From: Bradyrhizobium sp. 200
GTDB taxonomy: Bacteria; Pseudomonadota; Alphaproteobacteria; Rhizobiales; Xanthobacteraceae
DNA length: 64,000 nt
Assembly (NCBI RefSeq): GCF_023100945.1
Contig: NZ_CP064689.1
Span: 62,001 to 126,000, forward strand
Direction: 5' to 3'
In this document: positions 45,895 through 56,228 of the stretch, in pieces
Layout: every line of letters begins with the position of its first letter
Numbering within the stretch: position 1 is the stretch's first letter
Translations under genes and position numbers: made by a program
Notes under the pieces: model-generated
The model's database searches: none
What the model was told of the DNA's origin: nothing
Seen by the model: the letters and a program-made list of their open reading frames with translations, nothing else

Positions 45895-47214
45895 ATGAAC
45901 GCCGACATCCGAAAAATCCTCGTGCTCGGCGCTTCCGGCCTGATCGGCGGCTTCGTGACCAGCGATCTGCGCACCCGCGGATTTCGTGTGGTCGGCGTCG
46001 CCCGCAAATTGCCCGCGTCGCAGAAGCGCGGTGCGCTCGATCTCGAACTGCCGGTCATGTCGATGGAAGCGGCCGCGCTGGCGCGGCTGCTGCGCGACCA
46101 TCGCATCGATGTCATCGTCAATTGCCTCGGCGTGCTGCAGGACGGCCCCGGCAGCGACACCGCCGCCGTGCATCGCGATTTCGTTGCGCGCCTGTTGCAG
46201 GCGATCCGCGAGTGCGACCGCGCGATCCGGCTGGTGCATATCTCGATTCCAGGCACGACCGAGACCGACCGAACCGCCTTCAGCACCACCAAACGCGAGG
46301 CCGAGCGGCTGATCGCGGAAGCCGGCGTATCATTCGCGATCCTGCGGCCGGGCTTCGTGGTGGCGCTTGCGGCCTATGGCGGCAGCGCCATGGTGCGCTC
46401 GATCGCGGCGTTTCCGCTCGATCTGCCGGCCGCCGAGCGGGCCGCACCATTCCAGCCGGTCGCCATGGAGGACATTGCCGCGACCATCGCCTGGCTTGCG
46501 GAGCGCGATCCCGGCGAGGCAAACGCTGTGACATGGGATTTGATGCAGGAGCAGCCGGTCACGCTTGGCGACGTGATCGATCAGTTCCGCGAGGTGTTCG
46601 GCACCGGCAGGTGGTGGCGCATCGCCATGCCGACATTGCTGCTCGATCTCGGCGCCAGGCTCGGCGATTTCGCGAACCGGTTCGGCTGGATGCCGCCGAT
46701 GCGAACCACCGCGATCGCGGAACTGCGCCGCGGCGTCAGCGGCGACCCCGCCGGCTGGATGGCCGCGACCGGCATCGTGCCGAAGCGCATCGAACAGACG
46801 GCCGGAAAGCTCCCGGCGACCATCCAGGACAAATGGTTTGCCCGGCTGTTCCCGATCAAGGCGCTTGTCATCGCAAGCCTGGTGGTGTTCTGGGTGGTAT
46901 CGGGCTTTATTGCGCTGGTGATTTCCTATGACGCTGCGGCTGATATCCTGAGCAGCCACGGCTTCCCGCCATCGCTCGTCGCCCCCATCACCGTCGGCAC
47001 CAGCCTGATGGATATGGGCATCGGCGTGCTGATCGCGTTCCGTCGCACCGCGGCCTTTGGCCTGATCGCGGGTATCGTCGCGTCGCTGGGCTACATGGTC
47101 GGCGCGGCGATCCTGACGCCGGACCTCTGGATCGAGCCGCTCGGCGCGCTGGTGAAGACCGGTCCCGCCATCGTGCTGATGCTGGTGGCGTTGCTGACCC
47201 TGGACAACCGATGA
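45895..47214 (+). CDS. SDR (NAD-binding) protein fused to DoxX-like membrane domain
   Basis: A 439-residue fusion. The N-terminus is an atypical SDR with LVLGASGLIGGFV and a KREAERLI segment but a TTK motif in FSTTKREAE in place of YxxxK. The C-terminal 130 residues hold four membrane spans with SLMDMGIGVLIAFRRTAAFG, a DoxX-like domain. Such fusions are common in this operon context with DUF2269. Function unknown; redox at the membrane is plausible. Confidence 0.82.
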   Translation: MNADIRKILVLGASGLIGGFVTSDLRTRGFRVVGVARKLPASQKRGALDLELPVMSMEAAALARLLRDHRIDVIVNCLGVLQDGPGSDTAAVHRDFVARLLQAIRECDRAIRLVHISIPGTTETDRTAFSTTKREAERLIAEAGVSFAILRPGFVVALAAYGGSAMVRSIAAFPLDLPAAERAAPFQPVAMEDIAATIAWLAERDPGEANAVTWDLMQEQPVTLGDVIDQFREVFGTGRWWRIAMPTLLLDLGARLGDFANRFGWMPPMRTTAIAELRRGVSGDPAGWMAATGIVPKRIEQTAGKLPATIQDKWFARLFPIKALVIASLVVFWVVSGFIALVISYDAAADILSSHGFPPSLVAPITVGTSLMDMGIGVLIAFRRTAAFGLIAGIVASLGYMVGAAILTPDLWIEPLGALVKTGPAIVLMLVALLTLDNR

Positions 47215-47224
47215 CCCGAAACCC

Positions 47225-47632
47225 ATGACCCAATGGCCCGACGATGACGTGATCCTCTATGACGGCGTCTGCGTTTTCTGCTCGCGCTGGGTCCGTTTCG
47301 TCGCCACCCGCGACGTCGAGCGAAAATTCCGCTTCACCGCGATCCAGTCGCCCTACGGCACGCGGCTGGCGCAGGCATTCGGCATCGATCCGAACGATCC
47401 CGACACCAACGCCGTCGTGCATGGCGGCGTCGCCTGGTTCAAATCCGATGCCGCCCTGACGGTGCTGAGCTCACTGCCGGGATGGCACTGGACACGCGCG
47501 TTGTTTGTCGTCCCGAAGCCGCTGCGCAACGCCGTCTACAGCCTCGTCGCGCGAAATCGCTATCGGATTTTCGGGAAGTACGAGGAATGCTTTGTGCCCG
47601 ATGCGGATATGCGGGCGAGGGTGATGGAGTAG
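47225..47632 (+). CDS. thiol-disulfide oxidoreductase DCC family protein (DUF393)
   Basis: A 135-residue protein with the DCC signature VILYDGVCVFCSRWVRFV (CxxC at the active site) and a C-terminal RNRYRIFGKYEECFVPD. The family is thioredoxin-like with unknown partners. It starts ten bases after the SDR-DoxX gene, so hydrolase, DUF2269, SDR-DoxX and DCC likely form one operon. Confidence 0.9.
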   Translation: MTQWPDDDVILYDGVCVFCSRWVRFVATRDVERKFRFTAIQSPYGTRLAQAFGIDPNDPDTNAVVHGGVAWFKSDAALTVLSSLPGWHWTRALFVVPKPLRNAVYSLVARNRYRIFGKYEECFVPDADMRARVME

Positions 47633-47642
47633 GATTACGGCT

Positions 47643-48473
47643 TCACTTGAAAGATGCTTCAAATGACAGAGGCTCAAGATGAATGAATTTGTCCAGCGGA
47701 GGCGCAATCTCGAACATTCGGGGAATCTTTGAAAAATCGTACAGTCGGCAAATCCGAAATTCCGTCGGCCTTTCCTTTGAAAACGATAGCTCGTTCCTCG
47801 TCAGATAGAATGGAGCAGTCTGCGAGCCGACGGTTGTCTTTACCTCAAGAAACCGTTCACGGCCTTTTTGATCGAAAGACAAAATATCGTAGCCGGCACC
47901 GTCACCTTCCTCTTTAGATATCCAGCGGACCTTTCTTGCAAGGTCAGGTCTGTCCGCTTGCCGCAGACGCTGCTGCTCAAAATTGAAGATCATTTCTTCG
48001 CCGTCAGACCCGAGCCTGCGATTGATGAAATCGCGCTCGGCAGGATTGAACTTCCGCACGAGTCGTTGAACGATCTCGGGCCGTTCCTTCTTTTGCTCAA
48101 GCAAAGGGGGAGGTTCTATGAAAAGCGGAGGTCGTTCAGTGAAAGCCCCAGCCAAGGCTTCCGGATGCTGAGCAGTCGGGTGTTTCAGGATATATCGCTC
48201 TATCGCGTTCACGATCGACTTCTGAAAATGTACCCTCGGCTTGTATCCGTTGATCCAGGGCAAATCGAGCTGCTGTAACACCGCTGAAATGTTGTGATGC
48301 TTGAATTCGATCGAGCTGTTGCTGCGATCGATCTGGGCCATGAGCGCCTTCCGATGCTGGGTCTTATCGTAGGATACCCGCCGTATTTCGGCGCTCAGCA
48401 TCGAGTAATAGTCAGCAACGATCAGATCGAGTTCCTCGACCGTCCAATCCTTGTTGCGTTCGCCGTCAGCCAT
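47643..48473 (-). CDS. DUF3883 domain protein, putative restriction-like nuclease
   Basis: A 276-residue protein. The N-terminal 100 residues (WTVEELDLIVADYYSML, SIEFKHHNISAVLQQL, INGYKPRVHFQKS) form a recurring domain seen beside nuclease domains; the C-terminus is DUF3883, a PD-(D/E)xK-like fold with Asp196 (GAGYDILSF) and ExK at 210-212 (FLEVKTT). DUF3883 occurs in restriction and phage-defence loci. It stands alone, is less GC-rich than its neighbours and converges on the DCC gene with only ten bases between stops, so it looks inserted. Confidence 0.8.
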   Translation of the reverse strand: MADGERNKDWTVEELDLIVADYYSMLSAEIRRVSYDKTQHRKALMAQIDRSNSSIEFKHHNISAVLQQLDLPWINGYKPRVHFQKSIVNAIERYILKHPTAQHPEALAGAFTERPPLFIEPPPLLEQKKERPEIVQRLVRKFNPAERDFINRRLGSDGEEMIFNFEQQRLRQADRPDLARKVRWISKEEGDGAGYDILSFDQKGRERFLEVKTTVGSQTAPFYLTRNELSFSKERPTEFRICRLYDFSKIPRMFEIAPPLDKFIHLEPLSFEASFK

Positions 48474-48560
48474 TTCGTCAGTACTGATGCGGGGCCACTA
48501 CTTGATCTGGATATAGCCAAATTGGCTTTCTTGGCTCAGGATAGTTTGCCCGCCAGAGTT

Positions 48561-48587
48561 GAACAACGTTCAATTGGTACGTTGTTC
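48561..48587. promoter_or_regulatory. perfect 9-bp inverted repeat upstream of DUF3883 gene
   Basis: GAACAACGT at 48561-48569 and ACGTTGTTC at 48579-48587 with a 9-base spacer, 88 bases upstream of the DUF3883 start. Candidate operator. The rest of 48474-48693 shows no convincing gene. Confidence 0.4.
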
Positions 48588-48693
48588 ACCGGTGAGGCGT
48601 AACTTGAGCAGGATGAAATTGGCCTTGGCAGTGGCGAAGACCATCTACGTGCTCCGAACACCAGCCGGTCTGAGGACCACGAGCTCGCCCCAT

Positions 48694-48735
48694 TTCTACT
48701 TTGCATGGGGTTGTTTTCGAGATTTTGTGTCTGGG
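48694..48735. repeat. 42-bp dispersed repeat, copy 2
   Basis: Second copy of 31821-31862 (40 of 42 identical, same orientation). It lies between the DUF3883 insert and the 3' end of the amine oxidase gene. Confidence 0.8.
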
Positions 48736-48763
48736 TGCCCTTTGGCGACCCGACCAGTCCGAT

Positions 48764-50020
48764 TTATTGACCCGCAAGCGCCGCCATCACTTCCCCGGCC
48801 GCTCGCTCTCCACTGTCCCGCGCCCCATGCGCGGTCGAGAAAAACTCCGGCGAGGTTGCTTCTCCCGCGAAGAACAGCCGGCCGTCGACCGGTGCGGCTA
48901 GCACCGCCCGATCTCCCGCGTGGCCCGGCAGCGCGTGCGAATAGGACCCGCGCGCAAACGGGTCGTGGGCCCAACGCGATTCCGCCAGCGGCTTTAGCTT
49001 GCGGCGAAAATCGTTGCCGAGGATGGAGACGATCTCGTTGATGCTCTCCGCGGCGAGCGCGCCGGGGCCGGCGTCTTCCAGCGATCGTGCAAAACGGCCG
49101 CCGAAAAAACCTTCGATGCAGGGCTGGCCGAACGGGCGGATATGGTAGGTGCCCATCGCAGTGCGCATGGTGGCGGCGCGCAGATTGCCCTCTGCCGGCA
49201 GTGCTTCCGGTTCGTCGAGCGCGAGCGTCACCTTGTCGGCGAGGCCGAGCGGCAGGCCGCGCGCGGCGCCGACTTTTGCCGGCAGGGGCGGATGAAAGCG
49301 GATCGTCTCGTCGGCGATCAGATTGGTCGGCACGGTGACGATGACCTTGTCGGCGGTCAGCGTGCCGCGTGATGTCTCGATGCGGACGCGCTTTGCCGAA
49401 TGATCGATCAGCGTCACCACGCAATTGAACGCGAGCGGACACGTCGCGCCGTAGGCGGCAATCAGCGCGCCGTAGCCGCGGCGGACGCGCCAGTTGATAT
49501 CGGTGTCCTCATAAGCGTCCATGTCGAGCAGGGAAACCTGGTCGAGCTCGCAGCCATTGATATAGGTCGAGATCGCATCGATCATCGGATTCCAGCGATT
49601 GCCGGGTTCGAGATAGAGACTGGCGGCACAGTCGCGGCCAGTCTTCTCGGCTTCCGCCGCCGCCCGTTCGGCGCGGTCATAGAAGGCATTGAGCGCGCCC
49701 ATGAAGTCGTCGCGCTCTGCTTGCGGAAACGCCGTGCCGTGGGCGCGGTCGCGCCATGGCGGCAGTGACCGGTTGATCTCGAAGCCGAGCTGCTCGGCTA
49801 TCCCGACAAACGAATTCTCGTCCGCCGAATGCAGCCAGCCGCAGCCGACGTCGAAGGTGACATCGGGCGAGGCCATGATGGTGTGGGCCCGGCCGCCGAC
49901 GCGGTCGCGCGCTTCCAGCACGATGACGGAGAGGCCGGAATTCTTCAGCGCATGCGCGGCGCCGAGGCCCGCGGCGCCGGCGCCGATGATGGCGACATCG
50001 ACTGAGGAGGGGAGGGACAT
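48764..50020 (-). CDS. flavin-containing amine oxidase
   Basis: A 418-residue FAD enzyme. The dinucleotide fold VAIIGAGAAGLGAAHALKNSG is at the start, VIVLEARDRVGGRAHTI follows, and the C-terminal FAD motif is RLFFAGEATSPEFFSTAHGA. It oxidises an amine, probably a polyamine or monoamine; substrate unknown. The ATG at 50020 has GGAGGGGAGGG upstream; a longer frame to 50110 reads through a palindromic repeat and is rejected. Confidence 0.9.
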   Translation of the reverse strand: MSLPSSVDVAIIGAGAAGLGAAHALKNSGLSVIVLEARDRVGGRAHTIMASPDVTFDVGCGWLHSADENSFVGIAEQLGFEINRSLPPWRDRAHGTAFPQAERDDFMGALNAFYDRAERAAAEAEKTGRDCAASLYLEPGNRWNPMIDAISTYINGCELDQVSLLDMDAYEDTDINWRVRRGYGALIAAYGATCPLAFNCVVTLIDHSAKRVRIETSRGTLTADKVIVTVPTNLIADETIRFHPPLPAKVGAARGLPLGLADKVTLALDEPEALPAEGNLRAATMRTAMGTYHIRPFGQPCIEGFFGGRFARSLEDAGPGALAAESINEIVSILGNDFRRKLKPLAESRWAHDPFARGSYSHALPGHAGDRAVLAAPVDGRLFFAGEATSPEFFSTAHGARDSGERAAGEVMAALAGQ

Positions 50021-50037
50021 TACTTCGTCTGCTTCAT

Positions 50038-50125
50038 CGTCATGCCCGGGCTTGTCCCGGGCATCCACGTTCTTGTTTAGCAGTATCGAAGACGTAGATG
50101 GCCGGGACAAGCCCGGCCCATGACG
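50038..50125. repeat. palindromic repeat (CGTCATGCCCGGGC type)
   Basis: CGTCATGCCCGGGCTTGTCC on the left pairs imperfectly with GGACAAGCCCGGCCCATGAC on the right. A common Bradyrhizobium intergenic element, between typA and the amine oxidase gene on the same strand. Confidence 0.8.
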
Positions 50126-50146
50126 GTTTGTTGGGCGGGCGGGCGC

Positions 50147-51973
<1,827 letters not shown>

Positions 51974-52003
51974 GGCTCTTCTTCTGGTCGTGCATGGTGG
52001 ATG

Positions 52004-52047
52004 CGCGATCTCACCGGAAAACCGGGACCCACTTTTCCGGATCGCGC
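52004..52047. repeat. REP-like palindrome, short copy
   Basis: GCGCGATC...GGAAAACCGGGACCCACTTT...GGATCGCGC. It belongs to the family at 11318, 43635 and 52119, and lies just upstream of typA. Confidence 0.75.
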
Positions 52048-52118
52048 TTCTAAAACCTGGAATACCGGCGCGTGATGACGCTTCTTCGAATCGTCATCCC
52101 GCTCCATCTATTTTGTTT

Positions 52119-52194
52119 GAGCATGATCTCCGGGCAAACGCTTACCGCGTTTGTCCCGAGGGAAAACCGGTATCCACTTTTCCGGATCATGCTC
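52119..52194. repeat. REP-like palindrome, long copy
   Basis: GAGCATGATC at the left and GATCATGCTC at the right are exact complements. The interior carries the AAACGCTTACCGCGTTT hairpin and GGAAAACCGGTATCCACTTT core shared with the copy at 43635. The 52048-52338 stretch otherwise has no gene. Confidence 0.8.
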
Positions 52195-52212
52195 CGGGGG
52201 CCCAATGGGCCC

Positions 52213-52243
52213 CAAAAAGGAAGCCCGGCCAAAAGGACCGGGC
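52213..52243 (-). terminator. rho-independent terminator of the Crp-like gene
   Basis: On the minus strand GCCCGGTCC and GGCCGGGC form a stem (one bulge) around TTTT and run into TTCCTTTTT. It lies 96 bases after the regulator's stop. Confidence 0.65.
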
Positions 52244-52338
52244 ACACCTTACGCGTTGCGGCGCAATATATTCAGAAAACGCCAAAAAACAATGGTTTGT
52301 TTGGCATTTGGTTAGCTGATTTTGCGCATCGGGGCCGT

Positions 52339-53094
52339 CTAAGTGCCCTTTTCCGGGTCGGGATAGACCCCCCGCAAAACCTCGTCAAAATGGCCCCTCA
52401 CGGCCTCATTGCAGCGGCAGGAGCGGTTTCGCAGCACATCCGGGTTGCGGACCAGGATCGAGCCGCGCCGGGTCTCCAGGGTGCCTTCCGCCTTGAACGT
52501 CTGGATGACCCGGCTGGTATAGGAGCGGCCGACCCCCAAAAGCGTCGCTAGCTGCTCATGGGTCAGCGGCACGATGTCCTCGCCGTCGGTGCGTTCCATT
52601 GCCGAAATGATCCATTTCGCCGTGCGCTGCTCGATCGAATGGATCGCGTTGCAGGCGGTGGACTGGAAAATCTGCGCCAGCATGCAGTCGGCGTAACGGG
52701 CGAAGACGTTGTTCAGCGTGCGCGACTTCGATTTGGCCGCATCGAGCTTTCCGACCGAAAGTCGCACGAACGGCCCGGCAAACTTGACCGCGATGCGCGT
52801 GTAGGCCGGGAGATAGCCCTGGCTGACGATGCCGCCGACCGCACCCTCCCGGCCGATCAGGATGGTCTCGACATCGCGGCCATCCTCGTTGGCAACCATG
52901 TAGGACACGAGGCTGGGGCCGCAGGGAAAATGCACCGTCTCGACATTGTCGCCGGGACTGTAGAGCAAATCATTCGGATCGGCGTCGGTCGCGACGAGGT
53001 GCGGTTCGATCAACGCGAAATCGGCGTCGTTCAAACGGCGCAGCAGATTGTTGAACGGGCGCTCGCCGGCCGTCCCGTTTCGTCGCGTGAGCAT
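52339..53094 (-). CDS. Crp/Fnr family transcriptional regulator
   Basis: A 251-residue regulator: a cyclic-nucleotide-binding-like beta-barrel (about 30-130, LLYSPGDNVETVHFPCGPSL) and a C-terminal winged helix with LTHEQLATLLGVGRSYTSRV as recognition unit. No Fnr-type N-terminal cysteine set is seen, so it is not an oxygen-sensing FixK/Fnr of the Fe-S kind. The ATG has GAGGAA six bases upstream. An IS5-family element is inserted about 60 bases upstream of its start, between it and the divergent response regulator. Confidence 0.9.
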   Translation of the reverse strand: MLTRRNGTAGERPFNNLLRRLNDADFALIEPHLVATDADPNDLLYSPGDNVETVHFPCGPSLVSYMVANEDGRDVETILIGREGAVGGIVSQGYLPAYTRIAVKFAGPFVRLSVGKLDAAKSKSRTLNNVFARYADCMLAQIFQSTACNAIHSIEQRTAKWIISAMERTDGEDIVPLTHEQLATLLGVGRSYTSRVIQTFKAEGTLETRRGSILVRNPDVLRNRSCRCNEAVRGHFDEVLRGVYPDPEKGT

Positions 53095-53157
53095 GAATGT
53101 TCCTCGTTTCCCCTCCAGTGGACAATAATCGGTTTGATGCCGCCGATATGTGCACTA

Positions 53158-53990
53158 GGGTCTGTTGAGATTCACCTGGAATGGATGACGGCGGTGGCGA
53201 GGTAGATCATCGCCTCGAAACTGCTGTCTGTCTTGTCGCATCGCATTGCCACGCGCTTGAATTCCTTCAGCTTGCCGAAGAAGTTCTCGATCAGGTGGCG
53301 CCATTTGTAGATGTCCTTGTCGATGTCGAGAGGCTTGGCGCGCCTTTGATGCTGCGAGATTACGACCTTCGCCTTGCGCTCGTTCATGTCTTCGATGATC
53401 CAGTTGGAATCAAAAGCCTTATCAGCGATCAGGCCGCCGAATTCGAGGTCCTTGATCAGGGGCGCGACGCCGACGGTGTCAAAGCGATGGCCGGGGAGCA
53501 GGATGAACCGCACCAGGTTCCCAAGTGCGTCGGTCAGCGCAAGGATTTTCGTGGTCCAGCCGCCCTTCGACTTGCCGATGGCCTGATTTTTTGTCCCCCT
53601 TTTGCTCCCTGCGCGTGGCGGTGAACTTTGACGATTGTCGCGTCGACCATGGCGAACTCCATATCCGGATCATCCGATACGGCATCGAAAATCCGCTTGA
53701 AAACGCCGGCCTTCACCCAATCGCGATAGCGCTTGAACACCGTATTCCAGTTGCCGAACGTCGGCGGAAGGTCTCTCCATGGGCTGCCCGTGCGCGCGAT
53801 CCACAGCACTGCTTCGAGAAACAAACGGTTGTCACCCCCTGTGCGGCCGGGGTCCGTGGCCTTGCCCAAACAAAGCGGCTCCATCTTCGCCCATTGAGCG
53901 TCCGTCAAAACGAATCGGTGCATTCCAAGCTCCTTTCGGAGCTTGAATCACGGGCATTTCAATCTGTGAATCCTGAATCTCAACAGACCC
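53158..53990. mobile_element. IS5-family insertion sequence (IS427-like)
   Basis: About 833 bp. Terminal inverted repeats (AGGGTCTGTTGAGATTCA at 53157-53174, its complement at 53974-53991) are perfect for 18 bases. The flanks read CTA-element-TAG, compatible with duplication of a TA (or CTAG) target. One DDE transposase in two frames fills the element. Ends and gene look intact, so it could be active. Confidence 0.9.
53172..53923 (-). CDS. IS5-family transposase in two overlapping frames (frameshift)
   Basis: The first frame (53923 to 53534) gives MHRFVLTDAQWAKMEPLCLG and the first catalytic Asp in FAMVDATIVKVHRHAQGAKG. The second frame, down to 53172, gives TKNQAIGKSKGGWTTKILAL, then IADKAFDSN (second Asp) and HLIENFFGKLKEFKRVAMRC (Glu). 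The frames join over a run of AAAAGGGGGACAAAAAA (53587-53603), the expected programmed slip site in this group. The ORF-B stop lies inside the left inverted repeat. Confidence 0.9.
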
Positions 53991-54133
53991 TAGTGGACAG
54001 ACGATAGAACGGACATATGGTGGTTTCGGTTCCGGAACCGGCGGATGCGCTTTTGGGCGTCGGCTGGTATTGCGCCTTCCGGGGCTTCGGCCCGGGCCCC
54101 TTTCAAATGCTGAACCTTGAACCGGCGAGAGAC

Positions 54134-54514
54134 ATGGAACCCGCCTCCTATGACGGCATGCCCGACGATGTGTTGATCGTTGAAGACGATCCAATCATCG
54201 CGCTCGATTTCGAAGACACGCTTTTGGGGTTTGGCGTGAAGACGGTACGGACCGCCGCGAACGTGGCCAAAGCGCTCGATATGATCGCCGACCGGCCGCC
54301 GGAATTCGCGCTGCTTGATGTCAGCCTCATCCGCGAGAAGAGTTTTGCCGTTGCCGAACGGCTCGAAGCGCTGAACATTCCGTTTGCGTTCGTCACCGGC
54401 TATGGCGCCGACGCCAGGCTGCCGGCGGCATTCGCGGGCAAGCCACGCTTGCCCAAGCCCTATTCGACCGACGCGCTTGAGGCGCTGCTGAAGAACCGCG
54501 GCCGCAAGCCTTGA
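54134..54514 (+). CDS. single-domain response regulator
   Basis: A 126-residue receiver-only protein. VLIVEDDPIIALDFEDTLLG gives the acidic pocket, LLDVSL the phospho-accepting aspartate, and TGYG with LPKPYST the conserved Thr and Lys. There is no output domain, so it may work as a phosphate carrier or by protein contact. The ATG at 54134 is chosen; upstream starts add sequence that abuts the IS element. It is divergent from the Crp-like gene across the IS insertion. Confidence 0.88.
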   Translation: MEPASYDGMPDDVLIVEDDPIIALDFEDTLLGFGVKTVRTAANVAKALDMIADRPPEFALLDVSLIREKSFAVAERLEALNIPFAFVTGYGADARLPAAFAGKPRLPKPYSTDALEALLKNRGRKP

Positions 54515-54550
54515 GGAGTTGCGGCCGGCGCGGCAACCATACGGGCTCAG

Positions 54551-56032
54551 CTACACCGGCTTGGGATCGAGCGTTGTCGACCACAGTGCAACGTCGGCGC
54601 GATCGCGCAAGGTCACGGTCATCTGACCGCTGGCGCCGTCGATCCTGACGTGGCCGAAGAACTGCATCCCGGCCGATGGCGGCAGGTTTTGTTTGCCAGG
54701 CCCGGGCGCCTTGATGAACTTCACTTCAGGACCGAAAGTGTTGTCGAGGTCGTTCGGACCGAACGTACCGGCGTGCAGCGGACCGGAGACGAACTCCCAG
54801 AACGGGTCGAACTCCCCAAACTGCGCCTTGTCGGGATTGTAGTAGTGCGCCGCTGCGTAGTGCACATCCGCCGTCAGCCACACGGTGTTGACGACGCCTG
54901 ATGTCTTGATGAAGCGCAGCAGGTCGGCGATCTCGAGTTCACGGCCGCGCGGCGGGCCGTCGCCTTGTGCAATCGCCTCCGAACCTTTCTTGTTGGGTGC
55001 ATCGTCATAGACGATGATGCTGAGCGGCATGTCGGATGCGATCACCTTCCACGTGGCGCGCGAATTCAGCAGGCCCCGTTTTAGCCAGGCGAGTTGCGCG
55101 GGTCCGAGAAAGAAGCTTTCGGGACCGTAGGCGGTTTCCAGGTTCGGGCCGTTGGCGCCGCGATAGCTGCGCTCGTCCAGCATGAACACGTCGAGATGCG
55201 GACCGTAATTGAGCGTGCGGTAGACCCGTCCCGGCTCCGCGATGCTCTCGCGCATCGGATACATTTCGTGGAACGCGCGCGCGGCGCGGGCGGCGAGCAG
55301 GGCGATGTTGCGTTCCTTGTAGGCGGCGGGCAGTTGCTTCGACGCCGACCAGTTGTTGGTGACTTCGTGGTCGTCCCATTGCACGAAGACCGGCACCTCG
55401 GCGTTGAACGCGCGCAAATGCTCGTCCATGAAATTGTACTTGTGTGCGGCGCGGAATTCGTCGAGCGTCTCCGCGACCTTTGCCTTCTCCGGGGTAGTCA
55501 CGTTCTTCCAGATCTTGCCATCAGGAAGCGTCACCTCACGCTTGATCGGTCCGTCGGCATAGACGGTGTCGCCGGAGTGCAGCAGGAAATCCGGCTGATG
55601 CTTGCGCATGGTGGCGAAGGTAAACATGCCGCCATCGTCAGGGTTGATACCCCAGCCCTGTCCCGCAACGTCGCCGCCCCAGACGAAGCTGACGTCGCGG
55701 CGATCGGCCGGCGCCGTGCGGAACCGTCCGGCCGCCGCCTCGCTTTCGATGCCGATATGCGCCAGATCGCGAAACCGGACACGGTAGAAGATCTCCTGCC
55801 CGGTAGGCAGGTTCTCGAGCAGCATTTTCGCGGTGAAGTCGCTTTCGGGCAGCGCGGCGATCGGCGGCAGCGCCCTCGCATTGGCAAAGGAGTCCGACGT
55901 GGCAACCTCGACCAGCATTTGCGAGGGCCGGTCGGCGCGCGCCCACACCACGCCGCCATCGGCGCCGACGTCGCCGGATTGCACGCCGGACGTCACGTTC
56001 GGCCGGTCGGCGGCGCGGCTGAGATAAGGCAT
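54551..56032 (-). CDS. PhoD-family alkaline phosphatase (signal region out of frame)
   Basis: A 493-residue PhoD-like metallophosphatase from MPYLSRAADRPN. Characteristic pieces are TSGVQSGDVGADGGVVWARAD, LLHSGDTVYADGPIK, QWDDHEVTNNW and WLTADVHYAAAHYY. These are Tat-exported Ca/Fe phosphatases. A Tat signal SRRRFLTTACAGAIGVIA is encoded directly upstream (56033-56086) in the same frame but has no start codon there. A well-placed ATG with GAGG (56136) is in another frame. Either a frameshift has cut the signal or the start is non-canonical. Without it the enzyme would stay in the cytoplasm. Confidence 0.85.
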   Translation of the reverse strand: MPYLSRAADRPNVTSGVQSGDVGADGGVVWARADRPSQMLVEVATSDSFANARALPPIAALPESDFTAKMLLENLPTGQEIFYRVRFRDLAHIGIESEAAAGRFRTAPADRRDVSFVWGGDVAGQGWGINPDDGGMFTFATMRKHQPDFLLHSGDTVYADGPIKREVTLPDGKIWKNVTTPEKAKVAETLDEFRAAHKYNFMDEHLRAFNAEVPVFVQWDDHEVTNNWSASKQLPAAYKERNIALLAARAARAFHEMYPMRESIAEPGRVYRTLNYGPHLDVFMLDERSYRGANGPNLETAYGPESFFLGPAQLAWLKRGLLNSRATWKVIASDMPLSIIVYDDAPNKKGSEAIAQGDGPPRGRELEIADLLRFIKTSGVVNTVWLTADVHYAAAHYYNPDKAQFGEFDPFWEFVSGPLHAGTFGPNDLDNTFGPEVKFIKAPGPGKQNLPPSAGMQFFGHVRIDGASGQMTVTLRDRADVALWSTTLDPKPV

Positions 56033-56228
56033 TGCGATGACGCCGATGGCTCCGGCGCACGCAGTGGTGAGGAAACGACGCCGGGAAATTCCATAGAGAC
56101 CGTTGCGGGAAATTTTGCGGAATTCCTGAACGTCATATGCAAGCCTCTTCCGGATCCGGCGCGGGGGCCAGGATACTACCGACAGACCTAGAAAGAATTG
56201 ATGACGGTTCGATTACCGGATTTGCAGA

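Noticed and set aside
48559..49041. 160-codon plus-strand frame containing FYFAWGCFRDFVS
   Set aside because: Most of it is antisense to the amine oxidase gene; the readable part is only the 42-bp repeat and its flank.
52195..52218. GGGGGCCC/GGGCCCC hairpin as plus-strand terminator
   Set aside because: It is followed by A residues, not T, on the plus strand, and no plus-strand gene ends before it.
55094..56191. 365-codon open frame on the plus strand
   Set aside because: Antisense to the PhoD gene; composition typical of a shadow frame.
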